From contig JAFACP010000046.1 in the NCBI GenBank assembly GCA_023425455.1, forward strand, positions 1-15,882: DNA of 15,882 nucleotides. Reading direction: 5' to 3'. The notes under the pieces were generated by a model that made no database searches, was not told the origin of the DNA, and worked only from the letters and a program-made list of their open reading frames with translations. A program made the translations under genes and the position numbers. Below are positions 6,911 to 14,999 of the stretch, piece after piece. Position 1 is the stretch's first letter. Each line of letters begins with the position of its first letter. Source of the stretch: Pseudomonadota bacterium (lineage in GTDB: Bacteria; Pseudomonadota; Gammaproteobacteria; Enterobacterales; Enterobacteriaceae).

Positions 6911-8200
6911 ATGGAAACCACTCAAACCGGCACCGTTGCTTCGATTGAATCCCGAAGTGGATGGCGCAAAACAGACACCATGTGGATGCTTGGCCTTTAC
7001 GGCACAGCGATCGGCGCTGGTGTTCTGTTCCTTCCGATCAACGCAGGTGTTGGCGGTTTGATCCCGCTCATCATCATGGCGCTTATCGCCTTCCCGATGA
7101 CCTTCTTTGCGCACCGCGGCCTGACCCGCTTCGTGCTCTCCGGTAAGAACCCGGGCGAAGACATCACCGAAGTGGTTGAAGAACACTTTGGTATCGGCGC
7201 AGGTAAACTGATTACGTTGCTCTACTTCTTTGCGATTTACCCGATTCTGCTGGTGTACAGCGTGGCCATTACCAACACCGTTGAAAGCTTCATGACGCAC
7301 CAGCTGCACATGACGCCGCCGCCGCGCGCTATTCTCTCGCTGATCCTGATTGTGGGCATGATGACCATCGTGCGCTTCGGTGAGCAGATGATTGTGAAAG
7401 CGATGAGCGTGCTGGTGTTCCCGTTTGTCGCGGCACTGATGGTGCTGGCCTGCTACCTGATCCCGCAGTGGAACGGCGCAGCGCTGGAAACCCTCTCCCT
7501 GAGCAATGCCCCGGCAACCGGTAACGGTCTGCTGTTAACCCTGTGGCTGGCCATTCCGGTGATGGTGTTCTCTTTCAACCACTCGCCGATTATCTCCTCC
7601 TTCGCCGTTGCGAAGCGTGAAGAGTACGGCAATGGTGCAGAGAAGAAGTGCTCCAGCATCCTGGCGCGAGCGCACATCATGATGGTGCTGACTGTGATGT
7701 TCTTCGTCTTCAGCTGCGTACTGAGCCTCTCCCCGGTGGATCTTGCGGCTGCAAAAGAGCAGAACATCTCCATTCTCTCTTACCTGGCAAACCACTTTAA
7801 CGCGCCGCTGATTGCGTGGATGGCCCCCATCATCGCGATGATCGCCATCACCAAATCCTTCCTCGGCCACTACCTGGGCGCACGCGAAGGCTTCAACGGT
7901 ATGGTGATTAAATCGCTGCGCAGCAAAGGCAAGAGCATTGAAATCAACAAGCTGAACAAGATCACAGCGCTGTTCATGCTGCTCACCACCTGGGCTGTCG
8001 CGACCCTCAACCCAAGCATTCTCGGTATGATCGAAACCCTGGGCGGCCCGGTTATCGCGATGATCCTGTTCCTGATGCCTATGTATGCCATTCAGAAAGT
8101 GCCTGCGATGCGTAAATACAGCGGCCATATCAGCAACGTATTCGTTGTCGTTATGGGTCTGATTGCCATCTCTGCCATTTTCTACTCCCTGTTCAGCTAA
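6911..8200 (+). CDS. sdaC: Serine:H+ symporter SdaC
   Basis: Inner-membrane L-serine/proton symporter of the hydroxy/aromatic amino acid permease (HAAAP) family, feeding serine to the deaminase encoded next door. The 429 residues equal E. coli SdaC. The first helix carries the conserved [15 protein letters not shown] segment; about eleven hydrophobic helices follow, with [18 protein letters not shown] in the middle and [15 protein letters not shown] in the second half. The frame is open from 6869, but the ATG at 6911 has AGGAG six bases upstream and gives the family N-terminus METTQ; the upstream ATG has no ribosome site. Cotranscribed with sdaB 63 bases downstream. Upstream sequence suggests CRP activation. 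Confidence 0.97.
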   Translation: METTQTGTVASIESRSGWRKTDTMWMLGLYGTAIGAGVLFLPINAGVGGLIPLIIMALIAFPMTFFAHRGLTRFVLSGKNPGEDITEVVEEHFGIGAGKLITLLYFFAIYPILLVYSVAITNTVESFMTHQLHMTPPPRAILSLILIVGMMTIVRFGEQMIVKAMSVLVFPFVAALMVLACYLIPQWNGAALETLSLSNAPATGNGLLLTLWLAIPVMVFSFNHSPIISSFAVAKREEYGNGAEKKCSSILARAHIMMVLTVMFFVFSCVLSLSPVDLAAAKEQNISILSYLANHFNAPLIAWMAPIIAMIAITKSFLGHYLGAREGFNGMVIKSLRSKGKSIEINKLNKITALFMLLTTWAVATLNPSILGMIETLGGPVIAMILFLMPMYAIQKVPAMRKYSGHISNVFVVVMGLIAISAIFYSLFS

Positions 8201-8208
8201 TACCTCCA

Positions 8209-8228
8209 GCGCCGTCTTCGGGCGGCGC
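8209..8228 (+). other. Stable UUCG hairpin between sdaC and sdaB
   Basis: GCGCCG (8209-8214) pairs with CGGCGC (8223-8228). Inside it a U-G and a C-G pair close a UUCG tetraloop, giving an eight-pair stem of high predicted stability. It lies eight bases past the sdaC stop. What follows is a C/T mixture, not a clean T run, so it may protect the sdaC 3' end or attenuate sdaB and is not a clear terminator. Confidence 0.6.
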
Positions 8229-8263
8229 ACTTCTCCTCTCTGACTGATAGCAATGGACGCATC

Positions 8264-9631
8264 ATGATTAGCGTATTCGATATCTTTAAAATCGGTATTG
8301 GTCCTTCCAGCTCTCACACCGTCGGACCGATGAAAGCCGGGAAACAATTCACGGATGACTTGATTGCACGCGGCATTTTGCGCGACGTAACCCGCGTGGT
8401 TGTCGATGTCTACGGCTCCCTCTCCCTGACCGGTAAGGGCCACCACACCGATATCGCCATCATTATGGGGCTGGCGGGAAACCTGCCCGACAGCGTAGAC
8501 ATTGACGCGATTCCCGGTTTTATCCAGGACGTCAATACCCACAGCCGCTTACTGCTGGCGAACGGCGAGCATGAAGTCGAGTTCCCGGTGGATCAGTGCA
8601 TGAATTTCCATGCCGACAACCTGTCGCTTCACGAGAACGGTATGCGTATCACCGCCCTGGCGGGCGACCGGGCGATTTACAGCCAAACGTACTACTCCAT
8701 CGGCGGGGGTTTTATTGTCGATGAAGCGCACTTTGGACAGAGCAACAGCGCGCCTGTCGTCGTACCGTATCCGTATAAAAATGCCGCGGACTTACAGCGT
8801 CACTGCCAGCAAACGGGTCTGTCGCTTTCCGGGCTGATGATGAAAAATGAACTGGCGTTACACAGCAAAGAGGCGCTGGAGCAGCACTTCGCCAACGTCT
8901 GGGATGTGATGCGCAGCGGTATTGAGCGCGGGATCACCACCGAGGGCGTACTGCCAGGTAAGCTGCGCGTACCCCGTCGTGCCGCCGCGCTGCGTCGAAT
9001 GTTAGTGAGCACGGACAAAACCACCACCGACCCGATGGCGGTGGTGGACTGGATCAACATGTTCGCTCTGGCGGTAAACGAAGAGAACGCCGCTGGCGGA
9101 CGCGTCGTCACTGCGCCGACTAACGGCGCCTGCGGCATTGTGCCGGCAGTGCTGGCCTACTACGACAAGTTCATTCGTGAAGTGAATGCTAACTCGCTGG
9201 CTCGCTACATGCTGGTCGCCAGTGCGATTGGTTCCCTGTACAAGATGAACGCCTCCATTTCGGGTGCGGAAGTGGGTTGCCAGGGTGAAGTCGGCGTCGC
9301 CTGCTCCATGGCGGCGGCGGGCCTCGCAGAACTGCTGGGCGCCAGCCCTGCGCAGGTCTGTATCGCAGCGGAAATCGGCATGGAGCATAACCTGGGGCTG
9401 ACCTGCGACCCGGTGGCCGGGCAGGTGCAGGTTCCGTGCATTGAACGTAACGCCATCGCCTCGGTAAAAGCCGTCAACGCCGCGCGAATGGCGCTACGCC
9501 GCACCAGTGAGCCGCGCGTATGCCTCGACAAGGTTATCGAAACCATGTACGAGACCGGTAAAGATATGAATGCCAAGTACCGCGAAACCTCCCGTGGCGG
9601 TCTGGCGATGAAGATCGTCACCTGCGATTAA
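8264..9631 (+). CDS. sdaB: L-serine deaminase II (L-serine ammonia-lyase) SdaB
   Basis: Iron-sulfur enzyme converting L-serine to pyruvate and ammonia in the cytoplasm. The length of 455 equals E. coli SdaB. The beta domain begins with GPSSSHTVGPM (13-23). The catalytic alpha domain carries TAPTNGACG (283-291). Cysteines C339 (AEVGCQGE), C381 (LTCDPVAG) and C392 (VPCIERNA) correspond to the [4Fe-4S] ligands of the one-chain bacterial type. The penultimate C454 corresponds to the C-terminal cysteine that occupies the fourth iron site in the Legionella homologue. E. coli also has sdaA and tdcG paralogues; position next to sdaC fixes this as sdaB. The ribosome site (GGA near 8253) is modest. Second gene of the sdaCB operon. 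Confidence 0.97.
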   Translation: MISVFDIFKIGIGPSSSHTVGPMKAGKQFTDDLIARGILRDVTRVVVDVYGSLSLTGKGHHTDIAIIMGLAGNLPDSVDIDAIPGFIQDVNTHSRLLLANGEHEVEFPVDQCMNFHADNLSLHENGMRITALAGDRAIYSQTYYSIGGGFIVDEAHFGQSNSAPVVVPYPYKNAADLQRHCQQTGLSLSGLMMKNELALHSKEALEQHFANVWDVMRSGIERGITTEGVLPGKLRVPRRAAALRRMLVSTDKTTTDPMAVVDWINMFALAVNEENAAGGRVVTAPTNGACGIVPAVLAYYDKFIREVNANSLARYMLVASAIGSLYKMNASISGAEVGCQGEVGVACSMAAAGLAELLGASPAQVCIAAEIGMEHNLGLTCDPVAGQVQVPCIERNAIASVKAVNAARMALRRTSEPRVCLDKVIETMYETGKDMNAKYRETSRGGLAMKIVTCD

Positions 9632-9640
9632 GTCCCTCAG

Positions 9641-9674
9641 GAAGCCTCGTATTTGCGAGGCTTCTTCCTGTTTT
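9641..9674 (+). terminator. sdaCB operon terminator
   Basis: GAAGCCTCG (9641-9649) and CGAGGCTTC (9656-9664) form a perfect nine-pair stem with a six-base loop, nine bases past the sdaB stop. The tail TTCCTGTTTT has an interrupted T run. Confidence 0.8.
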
Positions 9675-9744
9675 CCCCCGCGTGCATAGTTTCAATTAGC
9701 CGACAGTGTTACCCTTTCCCCATTAAACAGAAGGGAGATTATCT

Positions 9745-10503
9745 GTGGCTGTTCATTTGCTTATCGTCGACGCACTTAACCTGATCCGACGCATCCATGC
9801 CGTTCAGGGCACGCCCTGCAAGGACACCTGTCTGCATGCGCTGGAGCAGCTTATCCGCCATAGCGAGCCCAGCCACGCCGTGGCTGTATTCGACGATGAA
9901 GCGCGGAACACAGGCTGGCGACATCAGCGTCTGCCCGATTACAAAGCAGGACGCGCGCCAATGCCTGACGATCTTCATACTGAGCTGCCGGTCATCCGCG
10001 CGGCCTTCGAACAGCGCGGCGTCCCCTGCTGGGGCGCGCAGGGAAATGAAGCCGACGATCTGGCGGCAACCCTGGCGGTCAAGGTTGCAAGCGCCGGTCA
10101 TCAGGCCACTATCGTCTCCACGGACAAAGGCTACTGCCAGCTGCTTTCCCCGACGATCCGCATTCGTGACTACTTTCAAAAACGCTGGCTGGATGCGCCG
10201 TTTGTCGCTGCTGAATTTGGCGTCGCCCCGCAACAGCTTCCCGACTACTGGGGGCTGGCGGGGATCAGCAGCTCTAAAGTGCCCGGCGTTGCGGGCATCG
10301 GGCCGAAGAGCGCAGCGCAGCTGCTGACAGAGTTTCAGAACCTCGAGGGGATTTACGCCAGGCTGGACGACGTAGCGGAAAAATGGCGCAAGAAGCTGGT
10401 GGCGCACCGGGAGATGGCCTTTATTTGTCGGGAGGTGGCAACGCTACAAACGGATTTACAGCTGGACGGGAATTTGCAGCAGTTAAGGTTAGACAGAGGC
10501 TGA
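9745..10503 (+). CDS. xni: Flap endonuclease-like protein Xni (ExoIX)
   Basis: A 252-residue member of the FEN/5'-nuclease family, close in size to E. coli Xni (251). It resembles the 5'-nuclease domain of DNA polymerase I without the polymerase. The N-terminal strand [13 protein letters not shown] supplies the first metal-binding aspartate. AVFDDE and YKAGRAPMP follow, and [12 protein letters not shown] carries the acidic cluster near residue 104. The helix-three-turn-helix DNA/potassium site reads [20 protein letters not shown]. The enteric ExoIX proteins lack some of the second-site metal ligands of polymerase I and show flap endonuclease activity. The start is GTG (9745-9747) behind AAGGGAG (9731-9737). 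Monocistronic; convergent with rlmM. Confidence 0.95.
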   Translation: MAVHLLIVDALNLIRRIHAVQGTPCKDTCLHALEQLIRHSEPSHAVAVFDDEARNTGWRHQRLPDYKAGRAPMPDDLHTELPVIRAAFEQRGVPCWGAQGNEADDLAATLAVKVASAGHQATIVSTDKGYCQLLSPTIRIRDYFQKRWLDAPFVAAEFGVAPQQLPDYWGLAGISSSKVPGVAGIGPKSAAQLLTEFQNLEGIYARLDDVAEKWRKKLVAHREMAFICREVATLQTDLQLDGNLQQLRLDRG

Positions 10504-10508
10504 CTTCA

Positions 10509-10532
10509 GCCCGGCGTCGGGGTGCGCCGGGC
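10509..10532. repeat. REP-like palindrome between xni and rlmM
   Basis: GCCCGGCG (10509-10516), eight-base loop, CGCCGGGC (10525-10532). Arms are identical to those after yqcA (1233-1249). There is no T run on either side. With convergent genes at 10503 and 10578, it may contribute to 3'-end formation for both. Confidence 0.6.
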
Positions 10533-10539
10533 GCGGAAA

Positions 10540-10566
10540 CCTCTGGCATCTGACAGACACCAGAGG
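10540..10566. terminator. Second hairpin between xni and rlmM
   Basis: CCTCTGG (10540-10546) and CCAGAGG (10560-10566) pair perfectly around a 13-base loop. There is no T run, so its role as a bidirectional transcription end is only likely from its place between convergent genes. Confidence 0.4.
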
Positions 10567-10577
10567 AAATGACAGCG

Positions 10578-11678
10578 CTAGCGCTCGTCGCGACGCCCAC
10601 CGACCGCCGCCCACCAGCGACGAATATGCACCGTCACCTCTTCGCGATCGTGATACAGCTGGCGCGCCTGAATTTCGACGTTAATGCCGTGTTCGTCGAG
10701 CTGCGCCTGGATGTAAGCCAGATTCTGGGAAACCTCTTCATAGCGCTTTTTCATCGGCAGCTTGAGGTTAAAAATGGTCTCGCGGCACCAGCCATTCACC
10801 AGCCAGGACGCCATCAGCGCGGCCACTTTCGCCGGTTTCTCCACCATATCGCACACCATCCACGAGATGTTGTTGCGGTTTGGACGGTAGCGGAAACCAT
10901 CTTCACGCAGCCAGGTCACCTGTCCGGTATCCATCAGGCTTTGCGCCATTGGACCATTGTCGACGGAGGAGACCCACATGTTGCGCTTCACCAGCTGATA
11001 GGTCCAGCCGCCAGGACAGGCGCCGAGATCCACCGCATACATGCCGTTTGCCAGACGTTCGTCCCACTCATCGGCTGGAATAAAGACGTGGAACGCCTCT
11101 TCCAGCTTCAACGTTGAACGGCTTGGCGCATCGGCCGGGAATTTCAGGCGCGGGATGCCCATAAAGAACGGCGAGTTGTTGTTGCTGTACGAATAGCCGG
11201 TATAGCAGCAACCCGGCGCAATAAAGAAGATATGCACCACCGGGCGCTTTGGTGTTTCGTAATTTGTCAGCACCCCCGCTTCGCGCAGCGCGGCGCGCAG
11301 CGGCACGGTGAACTTCCGGCAGAACTTCATCAGCTCTTTGCTTTCGTTCGTATCCGCGACCTCAACGCGCAGGTCGCCGCCCTTCTCCACGACGCCCTGC
11401 AGCATGCCGACAATCGGCGTAATGCGATCTTCAGGAGGAAGATCTTTGAGCAACTCACCCACCACAATCATCTGACGGGCAAAGATCAGCGAGCTAAACG
11501 GCAGCTCGCGCGCCAGCTTATCGGCATCATCGGGCTGGTAGCACTCAAAGATCACGTAACCCGCATTTTCCTTCACCCGGGCAAAGCCGAAGACCTCGCG
11601 CCTTGCGGCTTTATCGGTAATTTCCGCGGCACACTCTTTCTCAAACCCCGGGCGACAATATAAAACGACTTTATTCAT
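10578..11678 (-). CDS. rlmM: 23S rRNA 2'-O-ribose C2498 methyltransferase RlmM
   Basis: Uses S-adenosylmethionine to methylate the ribose of C2498 in 23S rRNA. The 366 residues equal E. coli RlmM. An N-terminal THUMP-containing region (about 1-170) includes [17 protein letters not shown] and the [13 protein letters not shown] segment. A Rossmann methyltransferase domain follows with the SAM motif [13 protein letters not shown] (217-229), [15 protein letters not shown] and the catalytic-lysine region [13 protein letters not shown]. The C-terminus is rich in arginine. A TTG two codons upstream is possible, but ATG at 11676-11678 gives the family start and has AAGGGC upstream. It overlaps the ygdD 3' end by eight bases. 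Last gene of the gcvA-ygdD-rlmM run. Confidence 0.97.
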   Translation of the reverse strand: MNKVVLYCRPGFEKECAAEITDKAARREVFGFARVKENAGYVIFECYQPDDADKLARELPFSSLIFARQMIVVGELLKDLPPEDRITPIVGMLQGVVEKGGDLRVEVADTNESKELMKFCRKFTVPLRAALREAGVLTNYETPKRPVVHIFFIAPGCCYTGYSYSNNNSPFFMGIPRLKFPADAPSRSTLKLEEAFHVFIPADEWDERLANGMYAVDLGACPGGWTYQLVKRNMWVSSVDNGPMAQSLMDTGQVTWLREDGFRYRPNRNNISWMVCDMVEKPAKVAALMASWLVNGWCRETIFNLKLPMKKRYEEVSQNLAYIQAQLDEHGINVEIQARQLYHDREEVTVHIRRWWAAVGGRRDER

Positions 11679-12066
11679 GAACAACGCCCTTGCGTTTCAG
11701 ACGGATAGCTCCGATAAACATTAAAACCCATCCCGCCAGGAAGCTCACGCCGCCCACCGGTGTAACAAACGCCCACAGGCGCAAATGCGACAGTGCCAGG
11801 CAGTACAGGCTGCCGCTGAACAGAACGGTACCCAGCGCCATAAACACGCTGCTCCAGTAGAACCAGATGCTGATCCGGCGCTGCATAGCGACCGCCAGCC
11901 CAAAGATTGCCAGGGTGTGAAACGCCTGATATTCGAGGCCGGTCTGGATCCAGCCCATTTCTACTACCCCTAACGATTTGCTTAACACATGCGCGCCAAA
12001 TGCGCCCAGTGCGACAAAAATAAAGCCACTCACTGCGGCAAAAATCAGCATGAATCGGCTGGTCAT
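11671..12066 (-). CDS. ygdD: YgdD, DUF423 family inner-membrane protein
   Basis: A 131-residue hydrophobic protein, the same length as E. coli YgdD, of the DUF423 family. Four membrane helices are apparent: [20 protein letters not shown] (5-24), a helix around 47-62, [20 protein letters not shown] (66-85) and the C-terminal [19 protein letters not shown] (105-123). The conserved GAFGAH motif lies at the end of helix one. The tail is basic (KRKG), predicted cytoplasmic. No function is established. The start at 12064-12066 has an AGGA ribosome site eight bases upstream. It lies 40 bases after the gcvA stop and overlaps rlmM by eight bases, so the three are probably cotranscribed. Confidence 0.93.
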   Translation of the reverse strand: MTSRFMLIFAAVSGFIFVALGAFGAHVLSKSLGVVEMGWIQTGLEYQAFHTLAIFGLAVAMQRRISIWFYWSSVFMALGTVLFSGSLYCLALSHLRLWAFVTPVGGVSFLAGWVLMFIGAIRLKRKGVVHE

Positions 12067-12106
12067 GTTTCAATCCTAAAGTGATGCGTGCCCGGCACAC
12101 AAAGAG

Positions 12107-13024
12107 TTATTGTTCATACCTGAAGCGGAATTTTTCTTGCTCACTCGCCGCTTTCGCCAGAATCCACTGTCGGAAGGCGGCTATTTTACCCAGTTCTGCC
12201 TGACTGTCATGGCAAACCAGATAAAACGCATTCTTGCTGACCAGAACATCATTAAAAGGACAGACCAGACGGCCTGCCTCGATCTCGGACTGCGCCATAA
12301 CGTTGTTCGCTAACGCCACGCCCTGACCGTGAATGGCAGCCTGTAACACCATCGCACTGTGACTAAAAATGGGTCCCTGCTGCACGTTTATATGACTCAG
12401 ACCTAATTGACGGGTATAAGTTTGCCAGTCGCGGCGAGAAGCATCATGTAAAAGCGTATGTTGAGCCAAATCGGCGGGCGTCTTCAGCGCTTTGTCGCCC
12501 GTCAGCAGCAATGGCGAGCACACCGGCAGCAGATATTCTGCGTATAATTTTTCGACACGCAACCCCGGCCAGTTGCCGCGACCATAAAAAATGGCCACAT
12601 CCACATCATCCGCCAGTTTGTCTTCCTGACGATCCACCGCCTGGATCCGCACGTCGATTCCCGGATAAGCTGAGTTAAAGCTTGAGAGCCTGGGCACCAG
12701 CCATTGGATGGCAAAACTGGGCAGTAGACTTACCGTCAGTGCGCCTTTTGCACTGCGCGCCTGCAGCTTACGCGTCGCCTCGGTGAGCTGGGAAAAAATC
12801 TCTTTAATATCCTGAAAGTAGCTCTGCCCTTCCTCCGTCAGAAGCAACGATCGGTTGCGTCGACGAAACAGCTTAAGCCCCAGAAAATCCTCCAGAGACT
12901 TGATTTGGTGACTTACTGCGGCCTGCGTCACAAAAAGCTCATCGGCTGCGCGAGTGAAGCTCAGATGGCGTGCTGCTGCATCAAAAACACGTAATGCATT
13001 GAGAGGAGGTAAACGCTTGGACAT
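12107..13024 (-). CDS. gcvA: LysR-family glycine cleavage regulator GcvA
   Basis: DNA-binding regulator of the glycine cleavage operon gcvTHP; in E. coli it activates gcvTHP and gcvB with glycine and represses gcvTHP with GcvR and purines. The 305 residues equal E. coli GcvA. The N-terminal winged helix-turn-helix reads LNALRVFDAAARHLSFTRAA, with the recognition helix in TQAAVSHQIKSLE, then LFRRRNRSLLLTEEGQ. A two-lobed periplasmic-binding-fold effector domain follows from about residue 90. Position next to a divergently transcribed gcvB confirms identity over other LysR proteins. The ribosome site is weak. A TGTTAA-N6-TTAACA palindrome (13041-13058) within its leader may be an autoregulatory operator. 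Confidence 0.97.
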   Translation of the reverse strand: MSKRLPPLNALRVFDAAARHLSFTRAADELFVTQAAVSHQIKSLEDFLGLKLFRRRNRSLLLTEEGQSYFQDIKEIFSQLTEATRKLQARSAKGALTVSLLPSFAIQWLVPRLSSFNSAYPGIDVRIQAVDRQEDKLADDVDVAIFYGRGNWPGLRVEKLYAEYLLPVCSPLLLTGDKALKTPADLAQHTLLHDASRRDWQTYTRQLGLSHINVQQGPIFSHSAMVLQAAIHGQGVALANNVMAQSEIEAGRLVCPFNDVLVSKNAFYLVCHDSQAELGKIAAFRQWILAKAASEQEKFRFRYEQ

Positions 13025-13040
13025 GGTTATCTGGCTTAGA

Positions 13041-13108
13041 TGTTAACTGGGTTTAACATATAGGAAACAATAGTTAACCTATTAGTTTTTTTTATCTGAG
13101 CCATTATA
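13041..13108 (-). promoter_or_regulatory. gcvA promoter and candidate GcvA operators
   Basis: On the reverse strand a perfect TATAAT lies at 13103-13108 with no good -35, placing the start near 13096. Downstream in the leader is the palindrome TGTTAA-CTGGGT-TTAACA (13041-13058). CTAAT, described as a GcvA contact sequence, occurs on the reverse strand at 13081-13085, about 70 bases before the gcvB start. Confidence 0.45.
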
Positions 13109-13117
13109 ATTTGTCCG

Positions 13118-13146
13118 TTGAGGAACTACCAGCAAATACCTATAGT
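13118..13146 (+). promoter_or_regulatory. gcvB promoter
   Basis: TTGAGG (13118-13123) and TATAGT (13141-13146) are 17 bases apart, and the -10 hexamer ends six bases before the RNA 5' end at 13153. This is close to consensus spacing and composition. Confidence 0.85.
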
Positions 13147-13152
13147 GGCGGC

Positions 13153-13360
13153 ACTTCCTGAGCCGGAACGAAAAGCTTTTTTTGGAATGCGTGTTCTGAA
13201 GGGCTTTTGGCTTACGGTTGTGATGTTGTGTTGTTGTGTTTGCAATTGGTCTGCGATTCAGACCACGGTAGCAACGCTACCAATTTTTCACTTCCTGTAC
13301 ATTTACCCTGTCTGTCCATAGTGATTAATGTAGCACCGCCAATTTGCGGTGCTTTTTTTT
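13153..13360 (+). ncRNA. gcvB: GcvB Hfq-dependent small RNA
   Basis: About 208 bases, starting ACTTCCTGAGCC, divergent from gcvA as in E. coli. GcvB represses many amino-acid and peptide transporter mRNAs by pairing. The GU-rich R1 seed region (about 13216-13243, GTTGTGATGTTGTGTTGTTG) is intact. Structure visible: 5' stem AGCC/GGCT (13161-13164 with 13209-13212) and AAAAGC/GCTTTT (13171-13176 with 13203-13208); GGTCTG-CGATT-CAGACC (13248-13264); GGTAGC-AAC-GCTACC (13267-13281) followed by five T, the internal terminator that gives a short form of about 136 bases; and a final terminator. The single-stranded stretch at about 13288-13331 corresponds to the R2 region. A 67-codon open frame across it is not protein-like. 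Confidence 0.97.
13332..13360 (+). terminator. gcvB main terminator
   Basis: AGCACCGC (13332-13339) pairs with GCGGTGCT (13346-13353), followed by a run of T to 13360. It lies 13 bases before the 3' end of convergent ygdI and could also help stop that transcript, although no T run follows in that direction. Confidence 0.95.
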
Positions 13361-13373
13361 CGCCTGTGCGTTG

Positions 13374-13601
13374 TTAATGGTCCAGCTCGACCATCTCTTT
13401 CACATCCGAACGGTTGATCTGCTGGTTATTACCGTAGGCATCTTTATATGAAATCATCCCGGTTTCATCATCGGTTGTTGGCTTACCGTCAGAGACGATA
13501 GAACGACCATCGTTGGTGTGCATAACGTAGTTATTACCGGAACAGGCGCTCAGGGCAAAGGTAAAGATACAGGCAGAAATAATGGCGGCTGTCTTTTTCA
13601 T
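13374..13601 (-). CDS. ygdI: YgdI, small DUF903 lipoprotein
   Basis: A 75-residue lipoprotein of the YgdI/YgdR family (DUF903). The signal peptide MKKTAAIISACIFTFALSAC ends in the lipobox LSAC (17-20), so cysteine 20 is the lipidated residue. Serine follows it, so the Lol avoidance aspartate is absent and outer-membrane sorting is expected. The mature part is a compact SH3-like fold with conserved IVSDGKPTTDDETGMISYKD and a polar C-terminus. No biochemical role is established. AAGGAG lies eight to nine bases before the ATG (13599-13601). Monocistronic, convergent with gcvB and divergent from csdA. Confidence 0.93.
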   Translation of the reverse strand: MKKTAAIISACIFTFALSACSGNNYVMHTNDGRSIVSDGKPTTDDETGMISYKDAYGNNQQINRSDVKEMVELDH

Positions 13602-13793
13602 GATGATTCTCCTTTAGCAATTAATGCTACTCAAGCATCGTTTCAAAACAGGCTAAAACATTCTTAAGACACTATTCAGCATAACCTGCTTTTTCGGGTC
13701 GGTGGACAGAAGCAGACTATTCCGACAGCAATCATCGACCTTGCCCTGCTGCAGGAATTGCGCGACGATCCCGGCGTTGAAATGAGGAAATCC

Positions 13794-14999
13794 ATGAACG
13801 CTTTCAGTCCAGCGCAGTTTCGCGCACAGTTTCCGGCGCTTGCCGATGCCGGTATTTACCTTGATAGCGCCGCCACGGCGTTAAAGCCGCTGGCGGTTAT
13901 CGAGGCGACGCAGCAGTTTTATAGTCTGAGCGCAGGCAACGTGCATCGCAGCCAGTTTGCTGAAGCCCGGCGCTTAACGGCGCGTTATGAAGCCGCCCGG
14001 GAACAGGTTGCGCAGCTGATTAACGCCGGCAGCGGGAAAAATATCGTCTGGACGCGCGGCACCACCGAAGCCATCAATATGGTGGCCCAGTGCTATGCCC
14101 GACCCCGGCTGAAGCCCGGTGATGAGATCATCGTCAGCGAAGCCGAGCATCACGCCAACCTGGTGCCCTGGCTGATGGTGGCGGAACAGACGGGTGCGCG
14201 CGTCGTCAAACTTCCGCTGAATGAACAGTACCTGCCAGATGTCGCGCGCCTGCCGGAGCTGATGACCCCCAACAGCCGGATACTGGCACTGGGACAAATG
14301 TCGAACGTGACCGGCGGCTGCCCGGACCTGGCGCAGGCCATTGCCATCGCGCACGCGAATGGGATGGTGGTGATGGTTGATGGCGCTCAGGGCGTGGTGC
14401 ATTTCCCGGCGGATGTGCAGGCGCTTGATATCGACTTTTATGCCTTCTCCGGCCATAAGCTGTATGGCCCCACCGGTATCGGCGCGCTGTACGGCAAACC
14501 GGCGCTGCTGGACGCGATGTCGCCCTGGCTTGGCGGCGGAAAGATGATTACCGAAGTCACCTTCGACGGTTTTAAAACCCAGGAACTGCCCTACCGCCTG
14601 GAAGCCGGCACCCCTAATGTGGCCGGGGTTATTGGCCTGAGCGCCGCGCTGGAATGGCTGGCAGAGACAGACACTGTGCAGGCCGAAAGCTGGAGCCGGG
14701 GGCTGGCAACGCTGGCGGAAGAGGCACTGCAACAGCGCCCGGGCTTTCGTTCGTTCCGCGTGCAGGATTCAAGTCTGTTAGCCTTTGACTTTGAAGGCGT
14801 TCACCATAGCGATATGGTCACGCTGCTGGCAGAATACGGCATTGCCCTGCGCGCCGGCCAGCACTGCGCACAGCCGTTGCTGGCGGCGCTCGGAGTCAGT
14901 GGTACGCTACGCGCCTCTTTTGCGCCCTATAACACAAAAAGCGATGTCGACGCGCTGGTTGCAGCCGTTGACCGCGCTCTGGAACTGCTGGTGGATTAA
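13794..14999 (+). CDS. csdA: Cysteine desulfurase / cysteine sulfinate desulfinase CsdA
   Basis: PLP enzyme of the group II (SufS-like) class-V aminotransferases. It takes sulfur from cysteine as a persulfide and passes it to CsdE and TcdA (CsdL). The 401 residues equal E. coli CsdA. The PLP lysine is K222 in [12 protein letters not shown]. The active-site cysteine is C358 in [20 protein letters not shown] (116-126) and VDGAQG (195-200) contribute cofactor contacts. ATG at 13794 has TGAGG six bases upstream and gives the family start. However, the frame is open upstream to 13668, with TTG 13758 and ATG 13782 in frame. First gene of csdA-csdE. Confidence 0.97.
   Translation: MNAFSPAQFRAQFPALADAGIYLDSAATALKPLAVIEATQQFYSLSAGNVHRSQFAEARRLTARYEAAREQVAQLINAGSGKNIVWTRGTTEAINMVAQCYARPRLKPGDEIIVSEAEHHANLVPWLMVAEQTGARVVKLPLNEQYLPDVARLPELMTPNSRILALGQMSNVTGGCPDLAQAIAIAHANGMVVMVDGAQGVVHFPADVQALDIDFYAFSGHKLYGPTGIGALYGKPALLDAMSPWLGGGKMITEVTFDGFKTQELPYRLEAGTPNVAGVIGLSAALEWLAETDTVQAESWSRGLATLAEEALQQRPGFRSFRVQDSSLLAFDFEGVHHSDMVTLLAEYGIALRAGQHCAQPLLAALGVSGTLRASFAPYNTKSDVDALVAAVDRALELLVD

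Noticed and set aside
7535..8542. Reverse-strand open frame of 335 codons across the sdaC-sdaB junction
   Set aside because: It is antisense to two conserved genes and rich in His, Asp, Arg and Glu with no recognisable fold; its start lies inside sdaB. A shadow of GC-rich third positions.
10504..10577. Insertion sequence or attachment-site scar at the missing fuc locus
   Set aside because: No direct repeats, tRNA fragment or transposase remnant is visible; only two hairpins that fit ordinary convergent gene ends.
13118..13321. 67-codon open frame over gcvB
   Set aside because: It reads through the promoter and small RNA, with Cys/Val-rich residues from the GU-rich seed region.
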